From assembly GCF_003202755.1 (NCBI RefSeq), contig NZ_QGLK01000005.1, forward strand, positions 310,001 to 374,000: 64,000 nt of DNA. Direction: 5' to 3'. Below, in pieces: positions 1 through 8,341 of this stretch (position 1 is the first letter of the stretch; every line of letters starts with the position of its first letter). The position numbers and the translations under genes were made by a program. Below the pieces are notes generated by a model, which did not search any database, was not told the origin of the DNA, and was given only the letters and a program-made list of their open reading frames with translations. The stretch is from Bifidobacterium asteroides (GTDB taxonomy: Bacteria; Actinomycetota; Actinomycetes; Actinomycetales; Bifidobacteriaceae).

Positions 1-886
1 ACCAACCCTGTTCCTCTAGACGCGCATCATACTCTTCGCCTTCACACAGACCACTGCTGACGATCGGTCCTTTGTGCGCCTTCCATGTCTTGTCATAGGC
101 ATTAGTGACTATCACATCTTCGCTACCATCGGCATAAGTTACGTTCAGTTGAGCATAAGCGCCTAGTCTATCGCCATAGATATTGACTTTACCTCCGCGG
201 AAGCCCAGCCTGCCACGATACCATCCATCACCCAACCACAGGCCCAAAGCGTTGCCTTTATTCTGAAGATAATCGGTAACATCGTAAGTCCAATACAAAA
301 GACGGTCATCGTAGGATGTCCATCCCGGGGTAAGGATATCGCTTCCGACCTTTCTGCCGTTGATCTCAGCCTCGACCAAGCCATAAGCCGTCAAGTAAAG
401 ACGGGCCGATGCCGGCTTAGCCTTGAGTTCAAACTCCTTCCTCATCAAGGGCGCATGTCGCCAGTCTGTAGTGCTCTCATACCAGCCAGGCCCCACCATG
501 GCACCGAGACGATCCCCAGCCTCGAGAATGCCCGTTTCCAGGCTTACCTCGTCGCTCCATGCTGATGCTTGGCCCTTATCATCCACCAAGCGGACCGCAA
601 CTGAAGTTCGTTCATGTGATTCAAGAGGCTCTACAGGCCAAGCGTGCAGATGATTGCCCCGGTAATCCACCCCGATTATTTCCTCCCTGGTTTCTTCGCC
701 GGGCTTAGCTCTACGGATCCGAATTTGTGCACCAGCGACTTTGTCTTCGTACAGCTCCTGCCGATACACCCAAGAAATCCTAGGTTCTCGTTGCCCCGAT
801 CCAAGAACGTTACCGTGCATATGCTCAAACATGACAGTTTCAATCGGTTTGCTCTCAGTGATTCGTTTTTTCGACTCAACTGGCAT
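1..886 (-). CDS. alpha-L-rhamnosidase, GH78 family (N-terminal 295 residues; gene runs off the left edge)
   Basis: Translating the minus strand from the ATG at 886 gives an open frame to the window edge. Residues about 1-115 look like the leading Ig/fibronectin-like domain of bacterial rhamnosidases. From about residue 125 there is the N-terminal beta domain of GH78 enzymes, recognised by 'RLYLTAYGLVEAEING', 'LTPGWTSYDDRL', 'YDVTDYL' and 'LGDGWYRGRLGF'. The catalytic (alpha/alpha)6 barrel lies outside the window. Family members release L-rhamnose from plant glycosides and pectic oligosaccharides. No signal peptide is visible, so the enzyme is probably intracellular and works on imported rhamnosides. 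A TTGAGGAA ribosome site sits just before the ATG; an in-frame stop lies near 950. It is divergent from the MFS gene at 1260 and shares an operator-bearing promoter region with it. Codon use and GC are lower than in the housekeeping genes. Confidence 0.85.
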   Translation of the reverse strand, partial: MPVESKKRITESKPIETVMFEHMHGNVLGSGQREPRISWVYRQELYEDKVAGAQIRIRRAKPGEETREEIIGVDYRGNHLHAWPVEPLESHERTSVAVRLVDDKGQASAWSDEVSLETGILEAGDRLGAMVGPGWYESTTDWRHAPLMRKEFELKAKPASARLYLTAYGLVEAEINGRKVGSDILTPGWTSYDDRLLYWTYDVTDYLQNKGNALGLWLGDGWYRGRLGFRGGKVNIYGDRLGAYAQLNVTYADGSEDVIVTNAYDKTWKAHKGPIVSSGLCEGEEYDARLEEQGW

Positions 887-963
887 TTTCCTCAATCCCT
901 TTCCTTGCCGGTCGATTTCCCATCCTTGGGAGGTCAACCAAATCTTGTTTTAGAAGAGTAAAT

Positions 964-981
964 TATTAAAGCGCTTCAATA
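964..981. promoter_or_regulatory. LacI-type operator 1 (GH78 side)
   Basis: The 18-bp sequence TATTAAAGCGCTTCAATA is a palindrome with one mismatched pair and a central GCGC, the hallmark of LacI-family operators. It lies about 80 bp upstream of the GH78 start. Its left half (TATTAAAGCG) is identical to operator 2 at 1160-1179. The likely ligand is the LacI regulator at 4116-5189 (inference). Confidence 0.7.
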
Positions 982-1134
982 CGAACAACTAATAGTACTT
1001 ATTGCCTATTTTTGCAAGCAGCTTTTGCAAACTTCCACCAGAAATACGTGAATATGAGTGCTATTTTCATTTACCTAACGTTCATCTCGGCTATATAGAT
1101 GACTGCAGCATGGATCAAACACCCAAATATAGAT

Positions 1135-1163
1135 TTGACAAACTCGTAATTACCATACATTAT
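1135..1163 (+). promoter_or_regulatory. Sigma-70-like promoter for the first MFS gene
   Basis: A perfect TTGACA (1135-1140) is followed after 17 bp by CATTAT (1158-1163). Operator 2 overlaps the -10 element and the expected start site, so bound repressor would block transcription directly. The transcript would have a leader of about 90 nt before the GTG at 1260. Confidence 0.6.
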
Positions 1164-1179
1164 TAAAGCGTTCTAATAA
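1160..1179. promoter_or_regulatory. LacI-type operator 2 (MFS side)
   Basis: The sequence TTATTAAAGCGTTCTAATAA is a 20-bp near-palindrome with perfect TTATTA/TAATAA arms around a GCG core. It shares TATTAAAGCG with operator 1. The centre-to-centre distance to operator 1 is about 197 bp, which would allow looping by a tetrameric or paired repressor. Together the two sites flank both divergent promoters. Confidence 0.7.
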
Positions 1180-1259
1180 CGGATCCCAAAGAGGGGATAA
1201 CAGGTTCAAAGAGAACAGCTGTCGTTCCCAGTAGCCAAACGGAAAGAGATGGTTCAACG

Positions 1260-2531
1260 GTGATTGAGCACAGCAAACTGGATGCCCGCTACTGGCGGTT
1301 AACCTTTAATGCAGCCATTGCCTCCTACATGGATGCAGCCCTGATCGTATCCGTAGGCATTTCCTTGTCGTCATGGCAGACGCACTTCAACCTGGATGCC
1401 TGGTGGACTGGGGCTCTGAGCACTTTCCTCACAATATCCATCGGCATAGGCTCTTTTTTTGGAGGTAGACTCTCTGACATCTTTGGAAGGATACGAGTTT
1501 TCAACCTGGATATCCTGTTCGTAGCCATAGGTTCCATACTCATCGCTCTAGCTCCGAACACGAAAACTCTGATACTTGGTCTAGTCATCGCTGGCTTGGC
1601 TTCAGGAGCAGACTTACCAACTTCACTCGCAGTTATATCTGAAAGAATACCGCCTGATCACCAAGGCAGGGTCATTTCCTCTACGCAGATCTTCTGGACT
1701 GCCGGCATTATCATCTCCCAAGGGATCGGCTTCTTGGTCTCAGGCATAGGTGAGCTGGGCATCACCATCCTATTCCTTGTGGTGACTGTCATTGCCCTTC
1801 TTACTTGGCTGGTGCGGGTATTCAGCCGATCTTTCAAGACCATGGAGATCGATCTCGCCAAGGAAGCGAAAACGAAGAATGATGTTCAGAGGAATGCAAC
1901 TTCTCATGCATATCCCCTGAGCCAGCTCCTAACCAAGACCAAGTACCTGCTTCCATTAATCAGCCTTACATTATTCTATTTATTCTGGAATTTGCCCGCC
2001 AACACATACGGCTCTTTCCTAAACTACTACCTAGTTAAAGCCGGAGGCCGCAGTCAAGCCTTCTCGACAGTCATCGCATTCACAGCCAACATCGTTAGCG
2101 CCTTGGTGCTCTATTTCATCTATATGAAATTCGCCGATGGCCCACGACGGTACACCATGATGCACATAGGAATGATACTAACTATAGCTGCCCTGGCCAT
2201 CTCCGCCCTCGGCAGCTCTTCCTGGCTGATCTTCACCATTTGTTATTTCGTATATGCCTGCGGTAACGTCCTGCATGGCGAACCTCTCTACAAGATTTGG
2301 AGCCAAGAACTCTTCCCGGTCAATGCCAGAGCTACGGCCACTGGATTTTCGTATGCTGTAGTTCGCACTATCACAGCCATCTTTGCTTTGGCGACCCCGG
2401 CCATCATGGAGGCATCCAAGTCGGCTCTGCTTTGGACGCTGGTCGTCTGTATGTGCTTGGCATATATTACAGCGATCGCTCTTCTCCACTTCATAAGGTC
2501 CCACGGTTTAGATTCTCCTTCTGCCCAATAG
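1260..2531 (+). CDS. MFS transporter 1 of the rhamnoside locus
   Basis: This 423-residue integral membrane protein has about 12 hydrophobic segments. The major-facilitator motif A between helices 2 and 3 is 'GGRLSDIFGRIRVF', and 'ASGADLPTSLAVISERIP' follows helix 4. MFS carriers of this kind usually import sugars or small glycosides with protons. The start is a GTG preceded by a GGAAAGAGATGG ribosome site. It is closely related to the next gene (shared 'SSTQIFW' and 'LPxSLAVIS' motifs), so the pair arose by duplication. Position opposite a GH78 rhamnosidase and under a LacI operator suggests import of rhamnosides or rhamnose; that is inference. Ile ATA and Leu CTA codons are frequent, unlike in the housekeeping genes. 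Confidence 0.85.
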   Translation: MIEHSKLDARYWRLTFNAAIASYMDAALIVSVGISLSSWQTHFNLDAWWTGALSTFLTISIGIGSFFGGRLSDIFGRIRVFNLDILFVAIGSILIALAPNTKTLILGLVIAGLASGADLPTSLAVISERIPPDHQGRVISSTQIFWTAGIIISQGIGFLVSGIGELGITILFLVVTVIALLTWLVRVFSRSFKTMEIDLAKEAKTKNDVQRNATSHAYPLSQLLTKTKYLLPLISLTLFYLFWNLPANTYGSFLNYYLVKAGGRSQAFSTVIAFTANIVSALVLYFIYMKFADGPRRYTMMHIGMILTIAALAISALGSSSWLIFTICYFVYACGNVLHGEPLYKIWSQELFPVNARATATGFSYAVVRTITAIFALATPAIMEASKSALLWTLVVCMCLAYITAIALLHFIRSHGLDSPSAQ

Positions 2532-2579
2532 ATCACCTGAATAAAGAACTCAATGCATAAAGAAGAAAGGTATGCATCA

Positions 2580-3899
2580 ATGAACAGCACAGAAGTAAAC
2601 AAAGAAAAATTCCGCAGATACGCCCCACTTGCTTATGCAGGCGGCATAGGTTCCCTGTTAGGTTCAGGCATCATTGTAGGTTTGAGCGCTACAATCACGG
2701 TCTGGCAACAAGGCCTGAAACTCGACGTAGGCCAAGTAGGCATCATTTCTGGGGCCCTAACTTTCGCTATAGCCTTTGGCTCCATCTTTGGTGGTCGTAT
2801 AGCTGACTCCGTAGGACGAGTACTGATCTTTAACTGGATCAATGCCATCTACGCCATCGGCGCTTTGATCTGCGCTTTCTCAGCCAACTACTGGATGCTT
2901 CTAATAGGCGTAGTCATCACTGGAGTTGCTTCAGGAACAGATCTGCCAGTCTCTCTGGCAGTCATCTCCCATGACGCGCCTAACAGCGAAGCCCAGGCAA
3001 AGCTGGTCTCTTCCACGCAAATTTTCTGGCAGATAGGTATTTTCATCTCCTACGTTTGCGCTTTTATCGTATCAGCTATGGCAGTGAACGGCGCCCGCAT
3101 CGTCTTCCTCATCCTTGCGACCTTGGCCATCATCGCTTGGATTTGGCGCACCACATCCAGAACATTTCGTCTCTTTCATAAGGAAGCCGACGAGCGCCTG
3201 CAAACTCTAGGCGAAGAGGGATCTAAAACCACCAAGGTATCAGTAGCTAAATTCCTCTTTGGTCGTAAGCGCCAATACCTGTACTTCTTCCTGTCGATCT
3301 TGGTCTTCTACTTAGCTTGGAATCTCCTAGCCAACACTTTCGGCCAGTTCCAGACTTTTATGTTCGTACAAGCTAAGGCAAGTCAAACTCTGGCAACTGG
3401 TTTGGGCATCTTCACCAACATAGTTGGTGTAATCATGTCCCTCTTTGCCACACAATGGGTTAGCGGCCCTCACAGGAAGATCTGGTTCATTACCGGGTCC
3501 ATTCTGAACATGCTTGCCATCAGCATCATCGCCGCTTTCGGCAGCACTGTCTGGTTCATCCTTCTTGGTGTCACCTTGAATGCCATCGGAGGCGGCATAG
3601 CAGGAGAGGCCATGTACAAGGTATGGACTCAGGAATCTTTCCCCGTTTCAGTGCGTGCCAGTATCCAGGGCATCATCAATGGATTATCTCGTTTCCTTTG
3701 TGCGCTATTCGCTATGATCACCCCGATGCTGGTCATGCCTGAACGAATCAAGGGAACCATGTGGATGTTCGTTGGGATCATCGCAATCAGCATGGTGGCC
3801 GGGATCTTAATGATTCACTTCCAAGCCAAGTATGGAACAGATGCAGCGCGTATTGACTCCGAAAGTCTTAAGCAAGACAAGGAGGCCCTAGAAGGATAA
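2580..3899 (+). CDS. MFS transporter 2 of the rhamnoside locus
   Basis: A 439-residue, 12-segment MFS carrier. Motif A reads 'GGRIADSVGRVLIF'; 'ASGTDLPVSLAVIS' and 'SSTQIFWQIGIFIS' match its upstream neighbour. I chose the ATG at 2580 because AGAAAGG precedes it at good spacing. An in-frame ATG at 2553 lacks a ribosome site. The gene lies 48 bp after transporter 1 and is presumably in the same operon, ending at the hairpin at 3973. The substrate is unknown. A paralogous pair may give two specificities (for example free rhamnose and a rhamnoside) or form a heteromeric system, neither of which can be decided from sequence. Confidence 0.85.
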   Translation: MNSTEVNKEKFRRYAPLAYAGGIGSLLGSGIIVGLSATITVWQQGLKLDVGQVGIISGALTFAIAFGSIFGGRIADSVGRVLIFNWINAIYAIGALICAFSANYWMLLIGVVITGVASGTDLPVSLAVISHDAPNSEAQAKLVSSTQIFWQIGIFISYVCAFIVSAMAVNGARIVFLILATLAIIAWIWRTTSRTFRLFHKEADERLQTLGEEGSKTTKVSVAKFLFGRKRQYLYFFLSILVFYLAWNLLANTFGQFQTFMFVQAKASQTLATGLGIFTNIVGVIMSLFATQWVSGPHRKIWFITGSILNMLAISIIAAFGSTVWFILLGVTLNAIGGGIAGEAMYKVWTQESFPVSVRASIQGIINGLSRFLCALFAMITPMLVMPERIKGTMWMFVGIIAISMVAGILMIHFQAKYGTDAARIDSESLKQDKEALEG

Positions 3900-3972
3900 G
3901 AGCTTCCTTTTTGATGTCCATAACCCATTCTCACGGAGAACTATAGTTAACTTTGTGACGACAACAAAAGCG

Positions 3973-4007
3973 GGCCTAGGACCATTTATGTATCTTGGTC
4001 CTAGGCC
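3973..4007 (+). terminator. Hairpin terminator after the MFS pair
   Basis: A perfect 12-bp stem (GGCCTAGGACCA with its complement) closes an 11-nt loop and is preceded by an A-rich run. The downstream T content is modest (TGTTATGG), so it may act as an imperfect intrinsic terminator or a 3'-end stabilising hairpin. Confidence 0.6.
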
Positions 4008-4115
4008 TGTTATGGCAATCACGGTATTGCATCGCTTTTATTTATCATTTTTATGCTATAAAAATCAGAGTTGGCACTTGATATTATCCTACAAAGGATG
4101 CGTGAATAAATACGT

Positions 4116-5189
4116 ATGAAGCAAGCTACTATCGCCGATGTCGCGCGTCGTGCAGGTGTGTCAATCAGCACGGTATCGAATATGTTCAACCATCCGGAAA
4201 AACTGTCTCCAGACACTCGAAAAGCTGTTTCAGAGGCTATCAGTGACTTAGGATATGTTCGCAATCGTTATGCTTCTGCTTTAGCAGGACAGAAAGAACC
4301 AGTATTCGGCTTATTGGTCACTGGTCTGGATCATGGACTTCCCTTAGGTATAGCAAATGGCGCATATGAGGCTGCCAAAAAAGCGGGATTCGATTTACTC
4401 ATAGCCAGTGCCGACAACGATTATGTCATCAACGACCATTACATAGATTTCTTCCAAGGCATTCAAATGAGCGGGCTGATCCTGACCCCACGGCCCAAGA
4501 ATCATTGGAAACCCGGCTACAAATTATCTGTGCCGTCTGTCATAACCGATTACTTGGGTAGTCCTAACGACGGGTGCTTCGTCGGAGCAGACAACATACG
4601 AGTTGGGGTCTTGGCCATCAAGCATGCAGCTAACCTCCATCGTCATCACCTGGCAGTTGTTACATCAAGTGATGATATTCAGACACTGTATCTAAGAATG
4701 CAGGGCATGAGAGAGGAAATCCGGAACTATCCGGAGATGATTCTGGAAAGTATAGATGCTTATGATTGGCGCGATCCTAAAGCAGGATACGAAATCGGCA
4801 AACAGCTGGCTTCACGCCAGCAGCAGGATCGACCGGATTTCATCATCGGGATGACTGATGTACTCGCTGCAGGTGTCATTGAAGGAATTCTCTCTACTGG
4901 GTGCTCTGTACCCGAAGACATCGCGGTCATGGGATGTGACGGCAATCCTATGGCTTGGTGCGGATCCATGCCGCTGACCAGCATTGTCCCGACCGGTTTT
5001 GATATTGGAGTACAAGCCGTTCATCTGCTTTTGGACGAGATCAACTCAGAGCACCACCAACATTCCACTATCGTCAACCCGGTACACCTTCTCATCCGCG
5101 AAAGTACGATCGGCCGCCAAGCCCACAACGACGCGGCGAAGAACTTGGCATTGATCAACTCATCTATACATCAGCCTCTTCATCGGTAA
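4116..5189 (+). CDS. LacI-family transcriptional regulator
   Basis: 357 residues. The N-terminal helix-turn-helix is 'ATIADVARRAGVSISTVSNM' (residues about 4-23), followed by the hinge segment 'NRYASALAG' and a periplasmic-binding-protein-like ligand domain ('VFGLLVTG', 'GCDGNPMAW'). LacI members bind palindromes with a central CG and release them when a sugar binds. The matching GCG-centred palindromes at 964-981 and 1160-1179 make the GH78 gene and the MFS pair the expected targets. I saw no such palindrome in front of this gene, so strict autoregulation is not supported. The gene follows the MFS operon in the same direction, separated by a hairpin. The ATG at 4116 was preferred because earlier frames stop; its ribosome site (AAAGGATG) is rather far upstream. 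Confidence 0.9.
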   Translation: MKQATIADVARRAGVSISTVSNMFNHPEKLSPDTRKAVSEAISDLGYVRNRYASALAGQKEPVFGLLVTGLDHGLPLGIANGAYEAAKKAGFDLLIASADNDYVINDHYIDFFQGIQMSGLILTPRPKNHWKPGYKLSVPSVITDYLGSPNDGCFVGADNIRVGVLAIKHAANLHRHHLAVVTSSDDIQTLYLRMQGMREEIRNYPEMILESIDAYDWRDPKAGYEIGKQLASRQQQDRPDFIIGMTDVLAAGVIEGILSTGCSVPEDIAVMGCDGNPMAWCGSMPLTSIVPTGFDIGVQAVHLLLDEINSEHHQHSTIVNPVHLLIRESTIGRQAHNDAAKNLALINSSIHQPLHR

Positions 5190-5898
5190 TGCCGCCACAG
5201 TCGCCACAAACCATCTGGCCTTTATGACGCTAACAATCACAAAGTACAATAGAAATAAAAATCCGTGCTTTAAAGATTGAAATGAATGAGGCATAAATCT
5301 ACTACCCAACTTATCCAGGCAGATCTTTCAGTACTTGATCAATAACTTTCCATATTTCCAGTATGAAAAGCTGCATGAAAGCATGAATCGACGTCACCAG
5401 TTTCATTTGTGCAAACGCCAGCATTCAAGACTAGAACGCGGATCGACGAAAGGCACTGAAAACTCTGAAAGCAACATCAACTGTTTTAAATCCACGCCGT
5501 TAACAAATGATCATACACGGGGAACAAACACTAACTTCCCAACAGCTGACACGCATTTGGTAAGTCTGCGGTAGCGCACCGAGATCTGGCTCCTAGGTCA
5601 TGCCGTCTGCGAGGCGGCTCTGCCCTGTAACTTGGACCACTGTACCGAACGCACGTGAGGTGACAAAACGATACATCAGCTGGTACTGTTGTGATCTCGA
5701 CCTCTCAAACAATCTTTGAGAAGCCTTCTGTTGCCTAGCGTCAAACGATTGCTGGGTTAGACAAAATGCGTCTGCCTTCACCTCGCTTACTTTAAACGTT
5801 CGCTACATCTGAAATTCAGATAACGTCCAGGAAACTATGCAGATCATGGCTTGCTGGTAGTCTGCTGATAGTCACTGAAGACAAAAGACGGGGAAACC
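5190..5898. other. Gene-free stretch of about 0.7 kb
   Basis: I see no convincing gene here. Short frames at 5335-5574 (+) and 5593-5781 (-) have no ribosome site and no recognisable family. The first half is AT-rich and the second closer to genome average. The position between an AT-rich sugar locus and an Ltp-like gene next to a tRNA is compatible with decayed mobile DNA, but no transposase or repeat remnant was recognised. Confidence 0.4.
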
Positions 5899-6462
5899 AT
5901 GTCTCATGCCGAACAGATACCACAGCCGCCAGCGCCAATGCCAGCTCCGGAGCCAGCCAAAAAGAAAAAGCCGATCTATAAGAGGGCCTGGTTTTGGATA
6001 GTGGTCGTACTTGCCGTCATAATCGTCAGTGCCGTATCATCAACCTCTGGCGGCAGCACGGCAAGCAGCACCCCTAAATCAAGTGCTGCCACTACCTCGC
6101 AGCAGCAGAGCAAGACCGAGGACACTGCAAAGGCCTCGCAGGCTCCCGCTACGCCTGACGTGCCACAGGAGTACAAGTCGGCGCTGGCCAAGGCGAAAAC
6201 CTACTCGGGAATGATGCACATGAGCAAACAGGGCATCTATGCGCAGCTGACCAGCGAGGCAGACCAGTTCAAGCCAGAGGCCGCACAGTACGCCGTGGAC
6301 AACCTACAGGCAGACTACAACGCTAATGCACTTGCCAAGGCGAAGACGTATCAGCAGACAATGAACATGAGTCCTGCCGCTATCCAACAGCAGCTGACAA
6401 GCGAGGCGGACCAGTTCACCCAAGACGAAGCAGCGTACGCAGTTCAGCATCTGAATCAGTAA
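5899..6462 (+). CDS. Ltp-family surface protein with two C-terminal Ltp repeats
   Basis: 187 residues. The N-terminus is Pro/Lys-rich, followed by one transmembrane segment (about residues 30-48, 'AWFWIVVVLAVIIVSAVSS'). A Ser/Thr/Gln-rich linker leads to two tandem repeats (about 92-136 and 142-187), each with 'ALAKAKTY', an 'M-x-MS' element, 'QLTSEADQF' and 'AA-YAV--L'. These are the Ltp/host-cell-surface lipoprotein repeats. In the founding phage protein they block DNA injection of superinfecting phages; most bacterial copies have no proven role. There is no lipobox cysteine, so the anchor would be the helix itself. GACGGGGAAACC precedes the ATG. It stands alone, ends at a strong terminator and points toward the tRNA-Lys gene. 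Confidence 0.75.
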   Translation: MSHAEQIPQPPAPMPAPEPAKKKKPIYKRAWFWIVVVLAVIIVSAVSSTSGGSTASSTPKSSAATTSQQQSKTEDTAKASQAPATPDVPQEYKSALAKAKTYSGMMHMSKQGIYAQLTSEADQFKPEAAQYAVDNLQADYNANALAKAKTYQQTMNMSPAAIQQQLTSEADQFTQDEAAYAVQHLNQ

Positions 6463-6479
6463 CTACCTGTTACTGATTG

Positions 6480-6506
6480 GCCCCGCTTCGGCGGGGCTTT
6501 TCTTTT
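6480..6506 (+). terminator. Rho-independent terminator of the Ltp-like gene
   Basis: A 7-bp GCCCCGC/GCGGGGC stem closed by a TTCG tetraloop is followed directly by TTTTCTTTT. Confidence 0.9.
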
Positions 6507-6570
6507 GCGGGTACTTTTATCCAACGAATATCCAACAAAACCGAAATCGTGGAGCTGGCGGTAGACAAAG

Positions 6571-6605
6571 GAAAAGCCCCGCAGCCATTACGGCTGTAGG
6601 GCTTT
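6571..6605 (-). terminator. Terminator of tRNA-Lys
   Basis: Read on the minus strand, AAAGCCC and CAGCC pair with their complements around a short loop, and the hairpin is followed by TTTTCCTTT. It lies immediately downstream of the tRNA. Confidence 0.8.
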
Positions 6606-6612
6606 GACTCTG

Positions 6613-6686
6613 TGCCCCCACGGGGGCTCGAACCCCGGACACGCTGATTAAGAGTCAGCTGCTCTAGCCAACTGAGCTATAGGGGC
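6613..6686 (-). tRNA. tRNA-Lys (anticodon CTT)
   Basis: The minus strand folds into a standard 74-nt cloverleaf. The acceptor stem is GCCCCTA with TGGGGGC and discriminator A, the D-arm GCTC/GAGC, the anticodon stem GCTGA/TCAGC with loop CTCTTAA, and the T-arm CGGGG-TTCGAGC-CCCCG. CCA is not encoded. Anticodon CTT reads the AAG lysine codon. The 3' half of such genes is a common integration site; no second copy of its 3' end was seen in this window. Confidence 0.97.
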
Positions 6687-6781
6687 AGGGCACTTTCAAG
6701 AGCCAAGTAGATACTATACACGGTTTCGGCAGACCCGCAACACGGCGCGTCACAGATCTGCCGAATCCGTGTATGGCCCAC

Positions 6782-8302
6782 TCAGACGATCTTGGGCATG
6801 GGCGTGGTCAAAGAGGTGGTCAGGTTCACCTGCAGGAGGCCAGCACCCGTATGGGCCTCGACCTTCTTCAGGGTGACTGTGCGCTTGTCCTGATCTGCCC
6901 GGTCATCGTCAGTCATGGTGGCTGGTGATTTGACCGCCACCACCACCAGATCCTCGATGGAGATGCCTGCCTTGCCGCACAGATCGGAGGCCGCCTGGAG
7001 ACTGTCCTGGAAGCCCTCACGCTCAACAACCCGATCAGCAGGCACTCCGTAGGCACTCTGGGCGATCCAGCGAATCCGATCCGGTACAGACATATCATGC
7101 AGGCTGGCCGTATCCGCCTGGGTCTTCGCGGGCTCCCGCAGGGCCTTAATCAGATCTTCTAGCTGAGGCTCGAGGGCCTTTCCCCCGTCACGGAAGAGGT
7201 TGCCTGCGATGGGTTTGCGGAAGCCCAAGCCGTTGGCGGTCTCCCGCAAGGAATCCACCTGGTCGTCCTCGCCCTCCCAGAGGTTGATCAGCGGGAAGGT
7301 GGGGATGCCAAGTCCCTCCAGACGGTGCACGTGGAAAGGATAGCGCCAGCTCAGCTTGGGATCGTCCCGCCAGGTGGTGGCACGGGTGACGACCACGGCG
7401 GCGGCCGGCCACTGGGCACCATACTCACGGGCGGCGATGTCCAGCCACTTCTGGGCACCGGCATCCGCTCCGTAGCCCGCCTCGACGACGACCACGTCGT
7501 GCCGGGCGCAGGCCATCTCCACGGACACCAGGCTGGGAATGCCGATGGAAACGTTGGCGAATGGCCCGCCATGTACATAGACCGGAGAACCCTCCAGGGT
7601 CTGAGTAAAAGCAGGCTTGACTGCATCGGTCAGGATGCCGGTGATCCGCCACAGGTCTACAAACTCTCCGAAGGTGACCGGACGGCCATCCAGGGTCCCC
7701 GCGACCATGGCAGCCACACGCTGTTCGATCTCTTCCATGCTCCGGGAGAGGACCACGATCTGCATGAGTTCGCAGGTTGGCGTCAGAACGGTCCGCTCAG
7801 GCAGGTCGCCCTTGCCTCGGTCCACGGTGATCTGCCGCAGGGACCGTGAGGGCACCTCGCTGACTCGGGGCACCAGGACGGTGTCCAACCGACCCTCGTC
7901 CACAGCCTTCTCCGCAAAGGAGACCAGCAGGTTCTGGGCGGATTCGATGGCCGCCATCTCCCCGCACAGGCCCCAATCCACCAGCTCAGGATGAGTCAGG
8001 GAGGACTTGCCGCCGCCGGAGGCGCCACCCTTGGACCCGGCAGCGGTAATGCCCATGCTGGGCTGACGCAGGACGGCGGCAGCATCCACTCCCCTGGCAC
8101 GCAGAGCGTCAATCAGGGCGATGGTGGTGGTGGTCTTGCCCTCGCCACGCGATGCCTTCAGCGGGGTGTCTGCGGTAACAAGCAGCACCCGGCCATGCTT
8201 GCGCGGCATATCCGGATGATCCTGCAGATCCTTCAGGTAGCCGAAGGCATCGATCTTGTCAAACAGACCGTATGGCCTGACGTAATCGTCAAAGCCCGTC
8301 AT
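6782..8302 (-). CDS. fhs: Formate--tetrahydrofolate ligase
   Basis: 506 residues. The enzyme joins formate to tetrahydrofolate with ATP, giving 10-formyl-THF for purine synthesis and initiator-tRNA formylation in the cytoplasm. The ATP loop is 'TPLKASRGEGKTTTTIAL', a form with extra residues relative to the usual TPxGEGKTTT. 'RQPSMGITAAGSKGGASGGG' and 'GGPFANVSIG' are typical family signatures. The protein is about 50 residues shorter than the clostridial enzyme, in line with bifidobacterial versions. The ATG at 8302 was chosen because AAAGGAGGAGAG lies just before it; an upstream in-frame start at 8332 lacks this. It follows pepD by 39 bp in the same direction and may be co-transcribed with it. 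Confidence 0.93.
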   Translation of the reverse strand: MTGFDDYVRPYGLFDKIDAFGYLKDLQDHPDMPRKHGRVLLVTADTPLKASRGEGKTTTTIALIDALRARGVDAAAVLRQPSMGITAAGSKGGASGGGKSSLTHPELVDWGLCGEMAAIESAQNLLVSFAEKAVDEGRLDTVLVPRVSEVPSRSLRQITVDRGKGDLPERTVLTPTCELMQIVVLSRSMEEIEQRVAAMVAGTLDGRPVTFGEFVDLWRITGILTDAVKPAFTQTLEGSPVYVHGGPFANVSIGIPSLVSVEMACARHDVVVVEAGYGADAGAQKWLDIAAREYGAQWPAAAVVVTRATTWRDDPKLSWRYPFHVHRLEGLGIPTFPLINLWEGEDDQVDSLRETANGLGFRKPIAGNLFRDGGKALEPQLEDLIKALREPAKTQADTASLHDMSVPDRIRWIAQSAYGVPADRVVEREGFQDSLQAASDLCGKAGISIEDLVVVAVKSPATMTDDDRADQDKRTVTLKKVEAHTGAGLLQVNLTTSLTTPMPKIV

Positions 8303-8341
8303 GAGGCTCTCCTCCTTTATGATCCTTATCAATCGGATGGC

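Noticed and set aside
5335-5781. Short frames (79 and 62 codons) in the gap after the LacI gene
   Set aside because: No ribosome site, no recognisable domain, biased composition; not supported as genes or as transposase remnants.
6613-6686. Attachment-site duplication of tRNA-Lys inside the window
   Set aside because: I looked for a second copy of the tRNA 3' end to the left and found none; the island idea rests on composition only.
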